Below are positions 8,829 through 18,299 of a stretch of 23,304 nucleotides of DNA, in pieces (within the stretch, counting starts at the first letter, position 1; every line of letters begins with the position of its first letter). The notes below the pieces were generated by a model. The model ran no database searches, was not told the origin of the DNA, and saw only the letters and a program-made list of their open reading frames with translations. Source of the DNA: Hypsibius dujardini (Eukaryota; Tardigrada; Eutardigrada; Parachela; Hypsibiidae). The stretch spans positions 1-23,304 of the forward strand of contig LRSR01007988.1 of NCBI GenBank assembly GCA_001579985.1, written 5' to 3'. The translations under genes were made by a program, and so were the position numbers.

Positions 8829-8982
8829 CTTCAAATCCACCTGTCTCATACTTCAATCCAGATCTTTTTGTTCTTCAATTTCAGCTGTTGCATTCTTCAA
8901 TCCAGGTTTTTTGCTCGTCAAATTCCGCTATTTCGTTCTTCAATCCAACTGATCCATTCATTTATCCCAATTTTTTCGTTCG
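8829..8982 (+). repeat. Diverged 22-bp tandem minisatellite, about 7 copies
   Basis: Units start at 8829, 8851, 8873, 8895, 8916, 8938 and 8961, giving unit lengths of 22, 22, 22, 21, 22, 23 and 22. The unit opens with CTTCAATCCA (variants CTTCAAATCC, CTTCAATTTC, CGTCAAATTC) and has a T-rich second half. A weaker copy may precede it at about 8808. The open frames across it are repeat artefacts. Confidence 0.7.
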
Positions 8983-9271
8983 TTCAGAGCAGTTCTCTGA
9001 CCATGACATCTGTGACTGTGACAATCGGACAAGGGATTTGAAACGTACACGAATGAAGCAGTTGTATGGTCCGAAAAATCCATAAGCTGAAGTGAGATGG
9101 TACTGTCGTTAACTATTCACATCAGCATAATTCAAGGCAGGTTGGGGGTCCCCTTTAATGTCTGACTTCAATTGTTTACTTTCTACGTTTCAGTTACACC
9201 ATGTATTACTGACTACTGTGAGTATCTGTCAAGCAATAGCACATGATTATGAAACTACTTTTATATGTCTT
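8983..9271. other. Unassigned intergenic stretch between convergent genes
   Basis: No gene, RNA or repeat recognised. The distal part is probably the region just beyond the 3' end of the minus-strand gene. Confidence 0.4.
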
Positions 9272-9277
9272 TTTATT
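9272..9277 (-). terminator. Candidate poly(A) signal AATAAA of the minus-strand gene
   Basis: Reads AATAAA on the minus strand, about 130 nt downstream of the stop codon at 9408, a normal position for a short 3' UTR. Confidence 0.5.
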
Positions 9278-9407
9278 TATAAAAAAAAATATTTCCTCTG
9301 CTGCCTTAAGCAAAGTTAATTTCCTTCGTATCTCCGAGTTGACAGTTTCAGGTATATAAATCTCAGGCGCCATCCTTATCGTGTAAATATAAACAGCATT
9401 CAAGCAT

Positions 9408-9996
9408 TCATCGCCGCAAGTCATCCCGGATGGAACCGCAACCGCCTCCCCCTCCGCGCAGATCATACGCATCACGCCAAGACCGGGCTCGATCGGGGTA
9501 GGAGTGACGCCGATCAGGGGAGAAACTCCGATAGTGGTAATATGGCGGAGAACTACGACGGTCGGAATGTCGCGGACGTCGTGGCGGAGGATGAAGTCGT
9601 GAACGTGGCGCAGAAGCTTCATGATGGTCGTAGTCCGGTTCGCGCGGACCATGCGGGGGATAGGACGATGGCTGAAGGTGGTGATGATTATTATGAGGAT
9701 TATTATTATGAGAATAATGCTGGTCGTACGAATGGTCAGCAGCCCCGGTAGCCGTTCTCTGGCCATAGCGATTGTAAGTATGGCGGGGATCTATCGGTAA
9801 TAACGGAGGAGTTTGACGGTGGTGATGGTCACCTTGCTGCTGCTGCTGCTGCTGTTGCTGTTGCTCGATCGATGATTGGCGATAGTTGTGTACGACGAAA
9901 AACTCCGAGGTCCGGTGGTCCATGAAGCTGGGAAAGAGCGCCAGTTGGTGCATGGTGGTGGGTGGGGCTTCTTGATGGAATGGGGCATCTGGAGGG
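9408..9996 (-). CDS. Minus-strand gene, last exon (polyQ, SR-like tail)
   Basis: The acceptor TTTTCGTTGTCAG precedes a phase-2 join to exon 3. Reads PPDAPFHQEAPPTTMHQLAL, Q10, DHHHRQTPPLLPIDPRH, many His/Tyr/Asn residues, then RRSSPPYYHYRSFSPDRRHS and ends GGGGGCGSIRDDLRR with TGA at 9410-9408. An upstream ATG at 10013 lies in the acceptor and is not needed. Another frame on the same strand (9206-9766) is also open but has no exon partner. Confidence 0.68.
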
Positions 9997-11986
9997 CTGA
10001 CAACGAAAATCATATTAAATACACTGCCGACAGCAAATACTGCATGCAGAGATCGGAAAAATCAGTGTTCAAAAAATAGGAATGTTAACTATACAAATGT
10101 AACGGCGGCCTACCGGCCGCCGACACTTGACAACTTAGGAAAGTCATAATTCGAATTAAACTCTGCTCGTTTATTAAAAGAATTAAGTTCGAACCGTCAA
10201 CCAGGCTTGGCGCGGACGATAAGGCAAACAATTTCGAATATTGTACACTCTCGAGAATTTAATGGTGTTCGGGTAGGGGTGAAAAATTCTCTGATACCAT
10301 AACGGCCAAATAAAAAAATGTGTCATTCATAAACATGGGATTATTTCAAAAATAGTGAGGGGCAATTCTGAATTTGCCCTTTGAAAATCTTCCCAAGTTA
10401 GCAGTGCTAACTTCAAACTGAAAGTACAGTGTCCACCTACCACGAACATTTACTCAACGTCAAATGGGTTTCTAAATTTTGCCGTTGCTCAAAATCTTAA
10501 TTCTTTCAAAAGCAGATGTCAAGGTGAGTTGACTTTCATATGCTAATTTGAGTTTTTAAAATTTCACTGAAAATTGCTAGCCTCATATATAATTCCAATT
10601 AAAAAAAGAAAAGATAACGTTGTGGGAGTAAAAATTTGAGCTACAAAGCGGGGGTAGGAACGGCCTTTAAGAATTACATAGAGAAAGATAAATATCTGTA
10701 CAAAATGTGAAGTATAGCAATGATAAAAAACTAAAAATACAAAAATTAACAATATAACACATATATTTATATAAATTAACAATATAACACAATATAACAC
10801 ATAACACATCGGATTCGTGATATGTAAAGTAACTTGGCGCGATCGTGGTATGGTAAAGACAATTTCGATTGTTACAATTTTCTTTTATGGTAGGAGCTAC
10901 CCTACGGTAGAGAGGGTAGGAGCTAAAGTTAGTCAACAAATTTGTTGTTTTTTTTCATTCAACTAAACAATAATTACTACCTAGCATTAGGTTTTGTTTT
11001 GTTTTAGTTTAGTTTAATTATTTTAGTTCAGTTTAGCTTGCCATCGCTATAGAACTGATTGTACGTCTCATTAATAAATCATGTGTCGGCATGTGAGACG
11101 ATCTAGGAAGTTCCAAAACAAAGGGAGTTTCCAAACTGGGTAAAAATAGATTCGTTCATTAACACTAATGATTTTGTCATTTGGAACAAAAGAGAAAACG
11201 GTTTATGCTGCAGGGGATCTAACAGTAAGACCGAGCATACTTTAAATTAGCGACCCACTCCACGTCCGATGAAGGAATCACCTCCGGAGTGGGCAAAAGG
11301 GCGAAGATGGATTGATGAGGTACGGCTGGCACTGGGAGGATTTCTACAGGAGGAAAGTAGTCCTCTGGAATGACGAATGCGTTGTCGATGCTGCTGCTAG
11401 ATTGGCCGGCGTCGATGTGGGCGTATTCTTGTTTTATTTCAATAACGTTCTATAAAAATATACGAACATAAAACGTTCTGGGTAAAATTAAATTTAAAGC
11501 TTTTCTACCCAGCCCGGCAAGCGTTTACGTCGTTGTTGTTACATATTTATGTGCATGAATTTGAGATAAATACTTTCCACTAACCGGAGTCCAATTGGTA
11601 TCTGTGGTGGAGGTCATACTGGGGGCAGGACTCCCAGCCCCATTATTGGAGATATCAATCAGGGTCCGCGTCTGGCTTTGGTTATCGGGCGAGAAGTTGA
11701 CCTTCTGATTCCATTCCTTTTGGCAGCGAGAACGCACCCGTTTGCTGACTAGACGCTTGCTGATTGGCGGTTCCAATTGTTCGGCATTGGGCTTAGTCGG
11801 CTAAGTAAGTCAACCATTACTAGCAGACAAACAGACAGACAGGCAGACATGCATCCCCGGCAAGCGGGTGGACAGACTATCAAGCATACGCATGAACAGG
11901 CAAACACACAGTTGGGTTGATAGACAGATAGGCATGTTTCAAGGTTAGTCAACAGGCGGGCAGGCAGACAGACAAACAGAGAGGAC

Positions 11987-12026
<40 letters not shown>

Positions 12027-12496
12027 GGTAGGCAGACAGGCAGACAGGTAGGCAGACAGGCAGACAGGCAGGCAGGAGACAGATCGACAAATCGACAAGC
12101 AGAGAGGCACATGGAGCGACGGATAGAGACAGACATGTATACCTTAACCAAGCCTAGTATTTGTGCTTGTCGCTCGCCTCGTTTTTCCCGCCGGTTGGTA
12201 TTCTGACTATAGAGCTCCAGTATGATATCGGTCAGCGAGGCATCTGAAAATAAACTAGACGGCATCAAAACCTGCGAGAACATCATGTTATTCTCATGAT
12301 GAGAGTATGGAATCTGGCAATCGTTCGCCAGTGACATGCGTTGGAGAAAAAAGGAGAAAGTCTCCACTCTCTTATCACATGTACCTTCAATAATTTCCAG
12401 CACAATCACCCTGTACCACTTTTCTGCGTAGAAGACTTTGTGCACCTCGCCCTCCGCCAGGCACTCTCCCTTTCTCATCGGCTTGACATCCTCCAT
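9408..12496 (-). CDS. Unrecognised four-exon protein with polyQ and His/Tyr/Arg-rich tail (455 codons)
   Basis: Exons 12496-12143, 11800-11585, 11449-11241 and 9996-9408 join in phase (354+216+209+589 = 1368 nt). I do not recognise the family. Residues 10-36 contain AEKWYRVIVLEI, resembling the first strands of a Tudor-like barrel (x-WYR-x-x-V), but the rest of such a fold is not obvious. Residues 119-259 are hydrophilic and proline-rich. Residues 305-314 are a Q10 tract. The tail is rich in His, Tyr, Asn, Pro and Arg, with RS-like pieces (RRSSPP, RSFSPDRR), suggesting a nuclear or RNA-associated protein; this is inference. The start has a good context (GTCGCCATGG) with an in-frame TGA seven codons upstream. 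Only two exons show as full ATG-type frames, so the gene is easily missed. Confidence 0.72.
9997..11240 (-). other. Intron 3 of the minus-strand gene (1.24 kb), AT-rich
   Basis: No coding sequence seen. It holds an AACAATATAACAC-type AT-rich tandem repeat at about 10745-10805, a duplicated GGTAGGAGCTA at about 10890-10925, and a (TTTTG/TTTAG) pentamer tract at about 10990-11035. If exon 3 instead ends at its TAG, part of this stretch would be 3' UTR. Confidence 0.5.
11241..11449 (-). CDS. Minus-strand gene, exon 3
   Basis: Opens after TTTTTATAG as NVIEIKQEYAHIDAG, then NAFVIPEDYFPPVEILPVPA and PTPEVIPSSDVEWVANL. It is acidic and proline-rich. IKQE (residues 195-198) fits the SUMO consensus. 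It ends at TTAAA|GTATGC (donor at 11240) in phase 2, which matches the phase of exon 4. If that donor is not used, the frame reaches TAG after six further codons, giving a short isoform. Confidence 0.62.
11585..11800 (-). CDS. Minus-strand gene, exon 2
   Basis: 72 codons, phase 0, from CTTACTTAG|CCG to CTCCG|GTTAGT. Reads PTKPNAEQLEPPISKRLVSK, then RVRSRCQKEWNQKVNF and TLIDISNNGAGSPAPS. It has a basic stretch followed by Ser/Thr-rich linker. Frame and splice signals agree with exons 1 and 3. Confidence 0.68.
11801..12142 (-). repeat. Intron 1 of the minus-strand gene with (TGTC)n in the sense strand
   Basis: A 342-nt intron. On the plus strand about 11820-12132 is CAGACA/GACA-rich, with a pure (GACA)n run of about 40 bp at 11987-12027. 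On the sense strand of this gene it is therefore TGTC. The long Cys/Leu/Ser/Val-rich frame across it is a translation of the repeat. Confidence 0.8.
12143..12496 (-). CDS. Minus-strand gene, exon 1 (start codon)
   Basis: 118 codons from ATG at 12496-12494 to TTAAG|GTATAC (donor at 12142), phase 0. Reads MEDVKPMRKGECLAEGEVHK, then VFYAEKWYRVIVLEI, VETFSFFLQRMS and DASLTDIILELYSQ, a globular-looking amphipathic composition unlike the repeat-derived frames around it. A pyrimidine-rich acceptor (CTTCTTCCTTAG) on the minus strand at about 12691 suggests a short spliced 5' UTR. Confidence 0.72.
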
Positions 12497-14120
12497 GGCG
12501 ACGGCCCGTAGTCACGAACTGCCCCACGGAGCGGGAACGAGTGGGTTATACCAAAACAGGATGGCACATCCACCGCAAGAGTTCTTCATGCTTTCTAGAT
12601 ACGTATGGTGTAAATCGATGCTGTTGCACGGACTGCTATACTTGCACATGAATTATGCAAAAAGCGGCTGTGCAGATAAATCTCGTGAAACTAAGGAAGA
12701 AGAAAAGTGAAAATGTGAGTCTGGACTATTGAGCATTGTACATGAAACTCGTACTTGCACGGTCTTCTAGCCCGTTTTCAGGCAGTATCGCAGCATATAT
12801 GACCCATGACTGTCTCGGGGAGTCTTTTGTTCTTTTCCTGCAAGTCCTGTTGTGGTCAAGGTCGCGCGCTTGCTTAACTGAATATGCTTGAAACTTTTGC
12901 TTGGCGGAATTTCCAAGTTTTGTCAGATTCCGGTTTCCTCGACGTTTTCCGTATTTCAATTTTTCAATTTCCAATTTCTGAAACCAGTTCAGAATAACAT
13001 TTCGTAACGCCCTCCAAATTCCCCTACAGGGTTTTTGTTTTGCATAGTGCTGTAGTCCACAAGTGCAGCAGCTCCGCCCCTGGATCTGTTAAAAATATCT
13101 GTCGTTAGCAATCGATTTCATATTAAATTTAAGTAGAACAGGGTGAAATGTTTTTAATTAAAATTTGTTTTGAAAATTGGCTCTTGTACATTGAAAGTCG
13201 GAGAAACCGGACTTGCACTGTACATTGCTCTTTTCCAAATACTGAAATTCTACCAACCAACCCACCAACCAATCAATCAACCGACAGGTCTTGTGACCAC
13301 GACGGTGAAAATGATCTTTGTTATCATCACAAAATACGGGGCTATTGGAAACAAATTGTGCGGTGTGATTCTGAGTTTCCACTTTGAAATCATTTCTGGT
13401 CAGGCTCAGGTCACATTCGCATGGACCAATAGAGCAATGAATCGATTCAAATAAGCCGAATCATGAAAGAAGACAGCCCGCATAATTAGAATTTACGCGA
13501 CACTGATGGTTTTCTGCTGTAAATATTCTTACGTTGTGTTGTGGGGCGTTAATAAAAATAATTAGCCAAAATAATGTCTGCATTAGTGTAGGAATTAACA
13601 TACTGTACGTATGCGCACAGCCAATTTAAACGATTGAAACGATTGAGACGATTTCGGAAACTCGTGGCCATTGCACCTTTATCAAAACGGTCCGCGAGCC
13701 GGCAATTACTTTTTTCTTACATTCCCATTGATTATTGTGCGTAGTGCGCTCCCGTTAATTTCTACAATGAAAAGAGACGTGCGTCACCTGGAGACATCTC
13801 CCGTCCCCCCCCCCTGTACTCTATCGTTCCCGTACAATTTTAATTCTACAAACGCTTTTAATGCTTCACGCATGGCAGGAGATTTGACCTGACCTTCCGG
13901 CAGTCTTCAAATGTGCATAGACCTCATCTACATGACGGGAAATGTCTCAGTTCCCTCCCCCCCCCCTACCACCACGCAAGGGATGTACATACGCACCAGG
14001 GCACACGGAAGCGTGTAGGGTCTTCGTTGCGAATCGTGGATGGGGAGACACGCTAGACAAGGCGGAGACAGTCACACACTCGTATCTTATCCAGACTTCC
14101 GTTCCAGGCATGCATTTAAA
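12497..14120. other. Intergenic / 5' region with no convincing gene
   Basis: Includes the likely 5' UTR of the minus-strand gene (to about 12690). The rest has short open frames of ordinary length, a CCAACC/CAATCAAT simple stretch at about 13250-13285, and two poly-C runs at about 13805 and 13960. Nothing else recognised. Confidence 0.4.
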
Positions 14121-14164
14121 AGGCTGTTAATATATTCCCGCGAACTGATCCCAAAGTGGCGCGT

Positions 14165-14237
14165 CGACAGACAGACACAGAAAGACATAGACAGACACAG
14201 ACACACAGACACACAGACACACACAGACACACGGTAG
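14165..14237 (+). repeat. (GACA)/(GACACA) compound microsatellite
   Basis: CAGACAGACACAGAAAGACA followed by repeated GACACACA units. The orientation is GACA on the plus strand. Confidence 0.85.
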
Positions 14238-14239
14238 AC

Positions 14240-15536
14240 AAAACACACACCCAATCGATCACGCATTCACAATATGTATATTCCTTTGTGTTCGCGTGTC
14301 TGCGTAAACACACAGTGTGAGAACGCGCTAAGCAAACGCATCCCTGAGTCCCGATGCAGGAGGCGTGCAGTAGTATCAGGCGTTGAAAAGCTATTGCCAT
14401 TTCGGGGAACCACTTTTCTATATACTAGTACCGTCCTCTCCTCCGTACTCGGAACCCATACTCCTCGTACCCTGGACCAGAGCGGTGGTACTATTCAGTC
14501 GATAAAGGGGTGCTAGACTACCGTTAGCCATTATTTACCGCGATGCTGCGGGTATATTGCTGAAGCCGTCAAAACAATTTTAAGCAAATAATGTCTTTCC
14601 GGCCGGTCCATATTAATCGTGACCTAAGTGGTGGCGCTGGGAACTTCCACTCCCACCAAGCTACACAGACATGATGAGGGCTGTGGGGCTATAGGGTCCG
14701 AGTTAGCCGCACACCAATCGTACGCGCTGTTCGTGTTAGCCGCCCCTCGTCGTACAAGGTGTACGCTTTGCCCACCCCAACCGCGTACACCGTAACCTTG
14801 AAAACTTCTGGCCCTATGGGAGACCGGGGACCAGTGAAAAATGACGAAATTCAGCGTACCGTCAAAGTCGGCCTACTTATACCTGACAAAGAAATCAGCA
14901 CTGCATATAGCTGCCAAAAAGAAAGCGGCGGAAAAATTGATGTACGCCAGTTTTACCAGAGTGTCTGGAAATGTCAATGGGCGCCACCTGGTATAGGGTA
15001 TAGTACTGGTACTGTATAGTACTCATACTTTATTTTATAGTAAAGCGACTCTTGCGACTGGTACGGGGAGAAAGGCACAGCACACTACTATAACAGTATT
15101 CTGGTCTGCCTAAGCTAGCTGAGTAAGCTCGACGAAATCGAAACGGAATCGTCTGAATAGAGCGCACTGGTACCGGCAGCAGCTAGAAAGGCTGTTGAAG
15201 TCGGACAGATTGCCATTGCCGTTTTGCGAAGAAAAAAGCCAACATTTTTTTCTTCCACAGAGACTAGGAGAGCGAAGTGTCAACTCAGAAATTTACTTGA
15301 GAGTCTCCCTACTAACTGCAGCGCGACTGCACAGTCTCAGCTGAGGACAGCAAAAAGCACCGCCCCTTTCTCTCTCCGCTGTCTCTCCAGCCCCACACAT
15401 TTTACACACTCACTCACAGCTCACGCTGCATGACAAGAGCGAGAGAGAGAGAGATGGTCTTTTCTTCGTGAAAATATATATCGTGACGTTTGTTCTTTGT
15501 TTCCCTCATAATCATCTCTTCTCTTTCTCTTCTCAG
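14240..15536. other. Intergenic region, no supported gene
   Basis: Contains an 86-codon open frame (14759-15019) without a recognisable domain, a GA run at 15439-15452 and a pyrimidine-rich tract leading into the acceptor-like TTTCTCTTCTCAG at 15536. I see no tRNA or rRNA. Confidence 0.35.
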
Positions 15537-15633
15537 CCCCTTAATATTTTTTACACACACCGGGAGAACCCACAAGCTCACTCCTGCTGTTGTGTTCTCT
15601 ACCGACTGATCCCTTTCATCTGCACCGATCGAG
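15537..15633 (+). other. Candidate untranslated exon (strong acceptor and donor pair)
   Basis: A 97-nt segment between CTCTTTCTCTTCTCAG and CGAG|GTAAGC, two of the best splice signals in the intergenic region. It could be a 5' UTR exon of the plus-strand gene whose coding starts at 22159, but the link is inference across 6.5 kb. Confidence 0.3.
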
Positions 15634-15667
15634 GTAAGCACCGATCAGACACGAAAGCCCTGTGACA

Positions 15668-15802
15668 GCCAAATTCGGCCACACACCCGATTGCTACGCA
15701 CAGTGCAGTGGTCGAAGGGGGCTGGAACACACTGTACTGCCAGCCAAATTCGGCCAGCTCTGGCTGCGATCCCAGCATATCGGTGGCCGAATTCGGCTGG
15801 CC
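15668..15802. repeat. Three copies of a GCCRAATTCGGCC palindromic motif, two forming a hairpin
   Basis: GCCAAATTCGGCC at 15668-15680 and 15743-15755, and GGCCGAATTCGGCTGGCC at 15785-15802. Copies 2 and 3 are inverted and pair over about 18 bp (GCCAGCCRAATTCGGCCA). The core GCCGAATTCGGC of copy 3 is itself a perfect 12-bp palindrome. Confidence 0.7.
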
Positions 15803-16029
15803 AGCCGGTTTCTCTCACTTATTAATGGGCCTTTTCTCGCTGTTTTATCGGTTGCCGTTGTCCTTGCTTGCACTTGCCAAAAAATTATACAGCCAGGGCC
15901 TTTTAGGTTGCGGGTTGTGTGGTTGGGGTCGGTGGTATGGTGAGTGCAACAGCAGCGAGAAGTTTATGAGTGTGGTACATGATGTGTGGTGTGATCGTTC
16001 TATTTTGATAACACTTTTCGTGCGAGGCC

Positions 16030-16620
16030 GTCATCGTGGAACGACCCGCATTCTCCCTTGCTCTGAACTGATCCGCGTCAGGCGGTGGGTGGCGGAATTG
16101 TTCGTTGTTCGCAATTTTTGCCACTTTCTGACGTGCGGGCAGCGATGAAATAGTTCAGATTGTCGAGTTTTTGAATCAAAACCGAAATCGTGATTTATAT
16201 TGCACTTGAGGGTTGTGTTTGGGGGCCGGTTAGTCTGGAAAAATACTACAACGTACTCCGCATCGAGGTCAACATCGTGAAACAAGCGAGCATTCCCTTC
16301 AATGAAAGTGCTGCTCGATTCAGATCTCTCCACTCGGAATTGTCGATTTTCAGGTTTTTCCCGTCAAGAGGCCACCTTAAAATCATCTTTCTTGCATTTT
16401 TAAGTTAGATTCAAATCTAAAATTCCTCTCTCTATCCGCAACATCGCGCGTACCTTGACGAGTTTTTAAAAACGCAGTAATTGTTCATCGTCGAGATCGG
16501 AATTTTGAAACGAGACAGCCGATCTGTCTCTTAAGTGTCGTCCTGAGTCAGGTCGCTCGCCTCGGAATTGTCCGTTTTAACCGACATTTTTCATTGGGTT
16601 TCCAGTCCGCCCCAACGATG
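16030..16620. repeat. Three highly diverged tandem copies of a ~230-bp repeat
   Basis: The anchor CGGAATTGT occurs at about 16093, 16334 and 16562. Around it are related words: TGAAACRAG-type words about 70-80 nt before, TCAGRTC about 15 nt before, and a T-rich stretch after. Between copies 2 and 3 the 32 nt around the anchor match at about 25 positions. No intact coding frame crosses all three. Confidence 0.45.
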
Positions 16621-16783
16621 GAAACTTATAGCCATTTTTTCGATGAGACATGAGAGCCGCAGGTCAGACTGTGTGTTTCCTGGAAGTACCGTATCTGTCT
16701 GTCTGGGTGTTTTGGCCGGTCTATAGTGTCTGTGTTATCGGGTATTTGATTACCGGCGGTGATTAGAAACTGGGAAGTGGGTA

Positions 16784-16998
16784 CTACACGGATGGTCAAA
16801 ATGCATGGCTGACCGAGTTAGAGCCAAACTTGCTGGTGCTACCAAAGGGACTCTAACTCAGTCAGCTAGAGGTTTTGACTATGTGCGGTCATATACACAT
16901 ATGGCCAAAATGCTTGGTGGACAGAGTTACAGCCTGTCACACTTGTGCTACTAAGGTGGCTCTAACTCGGGTCAGCCTAGCATACTATCCGTGTGTAG
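16784..16998. mobile_element. Fold-back element made of two duplicated hairpins
   Basis: Hairpin 1 (about 16787-16885) and hairpin 2 (about 16894-16997) share GGYCAAAATGC...GAGTTAGAGCC arms, with a period of about 109 bp. Loops contain TTGCTGGTGCTACCAAAG and its relative. The outer ends CTACACGGAT and ATCCGTGTGTAG are also inverted, so the whole unit folds. It is consistent with a palindromic MITE. A duplicated microRNA-like hairpin is a less likely alternative. Confidence 0.55.
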
Positions 16999-16999
16999 A

Positions 17000-18080
17000 C
17001 GAAGTGTGTGTGTGTTGTGGTGTTGCCTGAAAGTCTAGCAGAAAGCTGTCTGATGACTGGCTCTCTCTCTCGTCCTCACTCACTCTGGCACACCACTCGT
17101 TCGTGCATAATTTACAGGCTCGCGTAGTTGCTGGCTGTTGAATGGAATCGTCCGTTACTTTTTCCACCTACCGAACCGTATAGCCCCTTTTATTCATTTT
17201 CCCTTCGTTTCTTTTTACTCCGGGATTCAGCATATACCGTCATCGTGTGTGTGTTCACTTCCCACGAGACAGGATCGACGTGTTTTCCATCTTCGGCGGC
17301 GGGACCTTGTCTGTGTCTCTGTGTGTCTGGACACTTTTCAGCAATCGATCCTGAGCCTCTCTTTGTGTCTGATCGAGCTGCCTGCTTCTGCAGCGTTTAA
17401 CGATCGCGCCTCCACGGCAAAAACCGGCTCCTAAAAGCGTAAGCCTTTTTTTCTCGATGTCAAGTCATTAGACTGTTATTGTTTACTCGCCCGCAAGGAC
17501 CTCTGTCAAGGTGTTCGGGGAAACACTAAAAGTGATTGATTTAATGCTGGCAGTTTGCGGTTGATTGGTTGATTGCGGGGAGTGATTTCGACAATGTGAG
17601 GTTACGGTTGATTGATCGATTCGACGGGTTTGTTTCCGCTCTATTTCCTCACGCTTGATTGAGTGATTGTTTGTTGTGGTTTTTTGCCTGGACCCTTGAG
17701 GACGTCCCGCTTGACGCCGGTGTATTTTACGGAAACCCATTGAGTTATTTGACGCTTTCTTTAACTAACATCGTCATGTTTATTGTTTTTCAGTGACTTT
17801 GTTTAATTCTTGGAGGTTTTCAGCGACTATAGCATTGTTGATCAAATATATTTTAAATGACTCAAAAAGCGACTTTTGTTGTTAAATAAAATACTTTTTT
17901 TCATTTATTTAAAATCACAAAAATAGAAATCAATATTTTGAAGCTTAATTTTATTTAAAAATCTCTAAAATTACTTTAAATATTGGGATATTTCATTTAA
18001 AATCTTTTCAATGACTGTGGCTTTCAAGGAATTTATTTAAATGGAAACACGTTATTTAAACAACACCAGACTGTAGCCAC
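17000..18080. other. Intergenic region, no supported gene
   Basis: Holds TTGATTGATT-type words at about 17540-17670 and an AT-rich block at about 17780-18060. The short frames at 17128-17434 show no domain. AAAAGC|GTAAGC at 17439 is a possible splice donor without a partner. Confidence 0.35.
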
Positions 18081-18088
18081 GCCTTTTC

Positions 18089-18293
18089 GGGGGCGCCCCC
18101 TTGGTAAGGTAGCAAGGGGGGCGCCCCTTGGTAAGGTAAAAAGGGGGGCGCCCCTTGGAAGCGTTGAAATGGGGGGGCGCTCCCTTGGAAGCGTTGAAAT
18201 GGGGGCGCTCCCTTGGTAAGGTAGAAGGGGGTGCTCCCTTGGTAAGGTAGAAATGGGGGGATGGGGGGCGCTCCCTTGGTAAGGTAGAAATGG
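18089..18293 (+). repeat. G-rich ~27-bp minisatellite, 7 copies
   Basis: CTTGG anchors occur at 18100, 18127, 18154, 18184, 18212, 18238 and 18275 (spacings 27, 27, 30, 28, 26, 37). The unit is GGGGCGCYCCTTGGTAAGGTAGAAAT, with a GGAAGCGTTGAAAT variant in two copies. The first copy includes the perfect palindrome GGGGGCGCCCCC. Runs of G5-G7 recur in every unit. A minus-strand proline-rich frame across it is a repeat artefact. Confidence 0.85.
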
Positions 18294-18299
18294 AGTGCT

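Noticed and set aside
11820-12132. Regular GACA repeats as a CRISPR-like array
   Set aside because: The sequence is eukaryotic and the units are 4-bp microsatellite words with no unique spacers.
11749-12496. Long Cys/Leu/Ser/Val-rich minus-strand frames (CLSVCLPVC-type)
   Set aside because: They translate the TGTC repeat, which stays open in several frames. Only the part before 12143 is coding.
14759-15019. 86-codon frame as a possible transposon remnant
   Set aside because: I see no catalytic motif, splice partner or terminal repeats around it.
15708-16148. 146-codon plus-strand frame
   Set aside because: It begins inside the palindromic repeat cluster and runs into the diverged tandem repeat, with no domain or coding bias.
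16787-16997. Calling the paired hairpins microRNA genes
   Set aside because: The arms have a six-base internal loop and outer terminal inverted repeats, which fits a MITE better. Small-RNA data would be needed.
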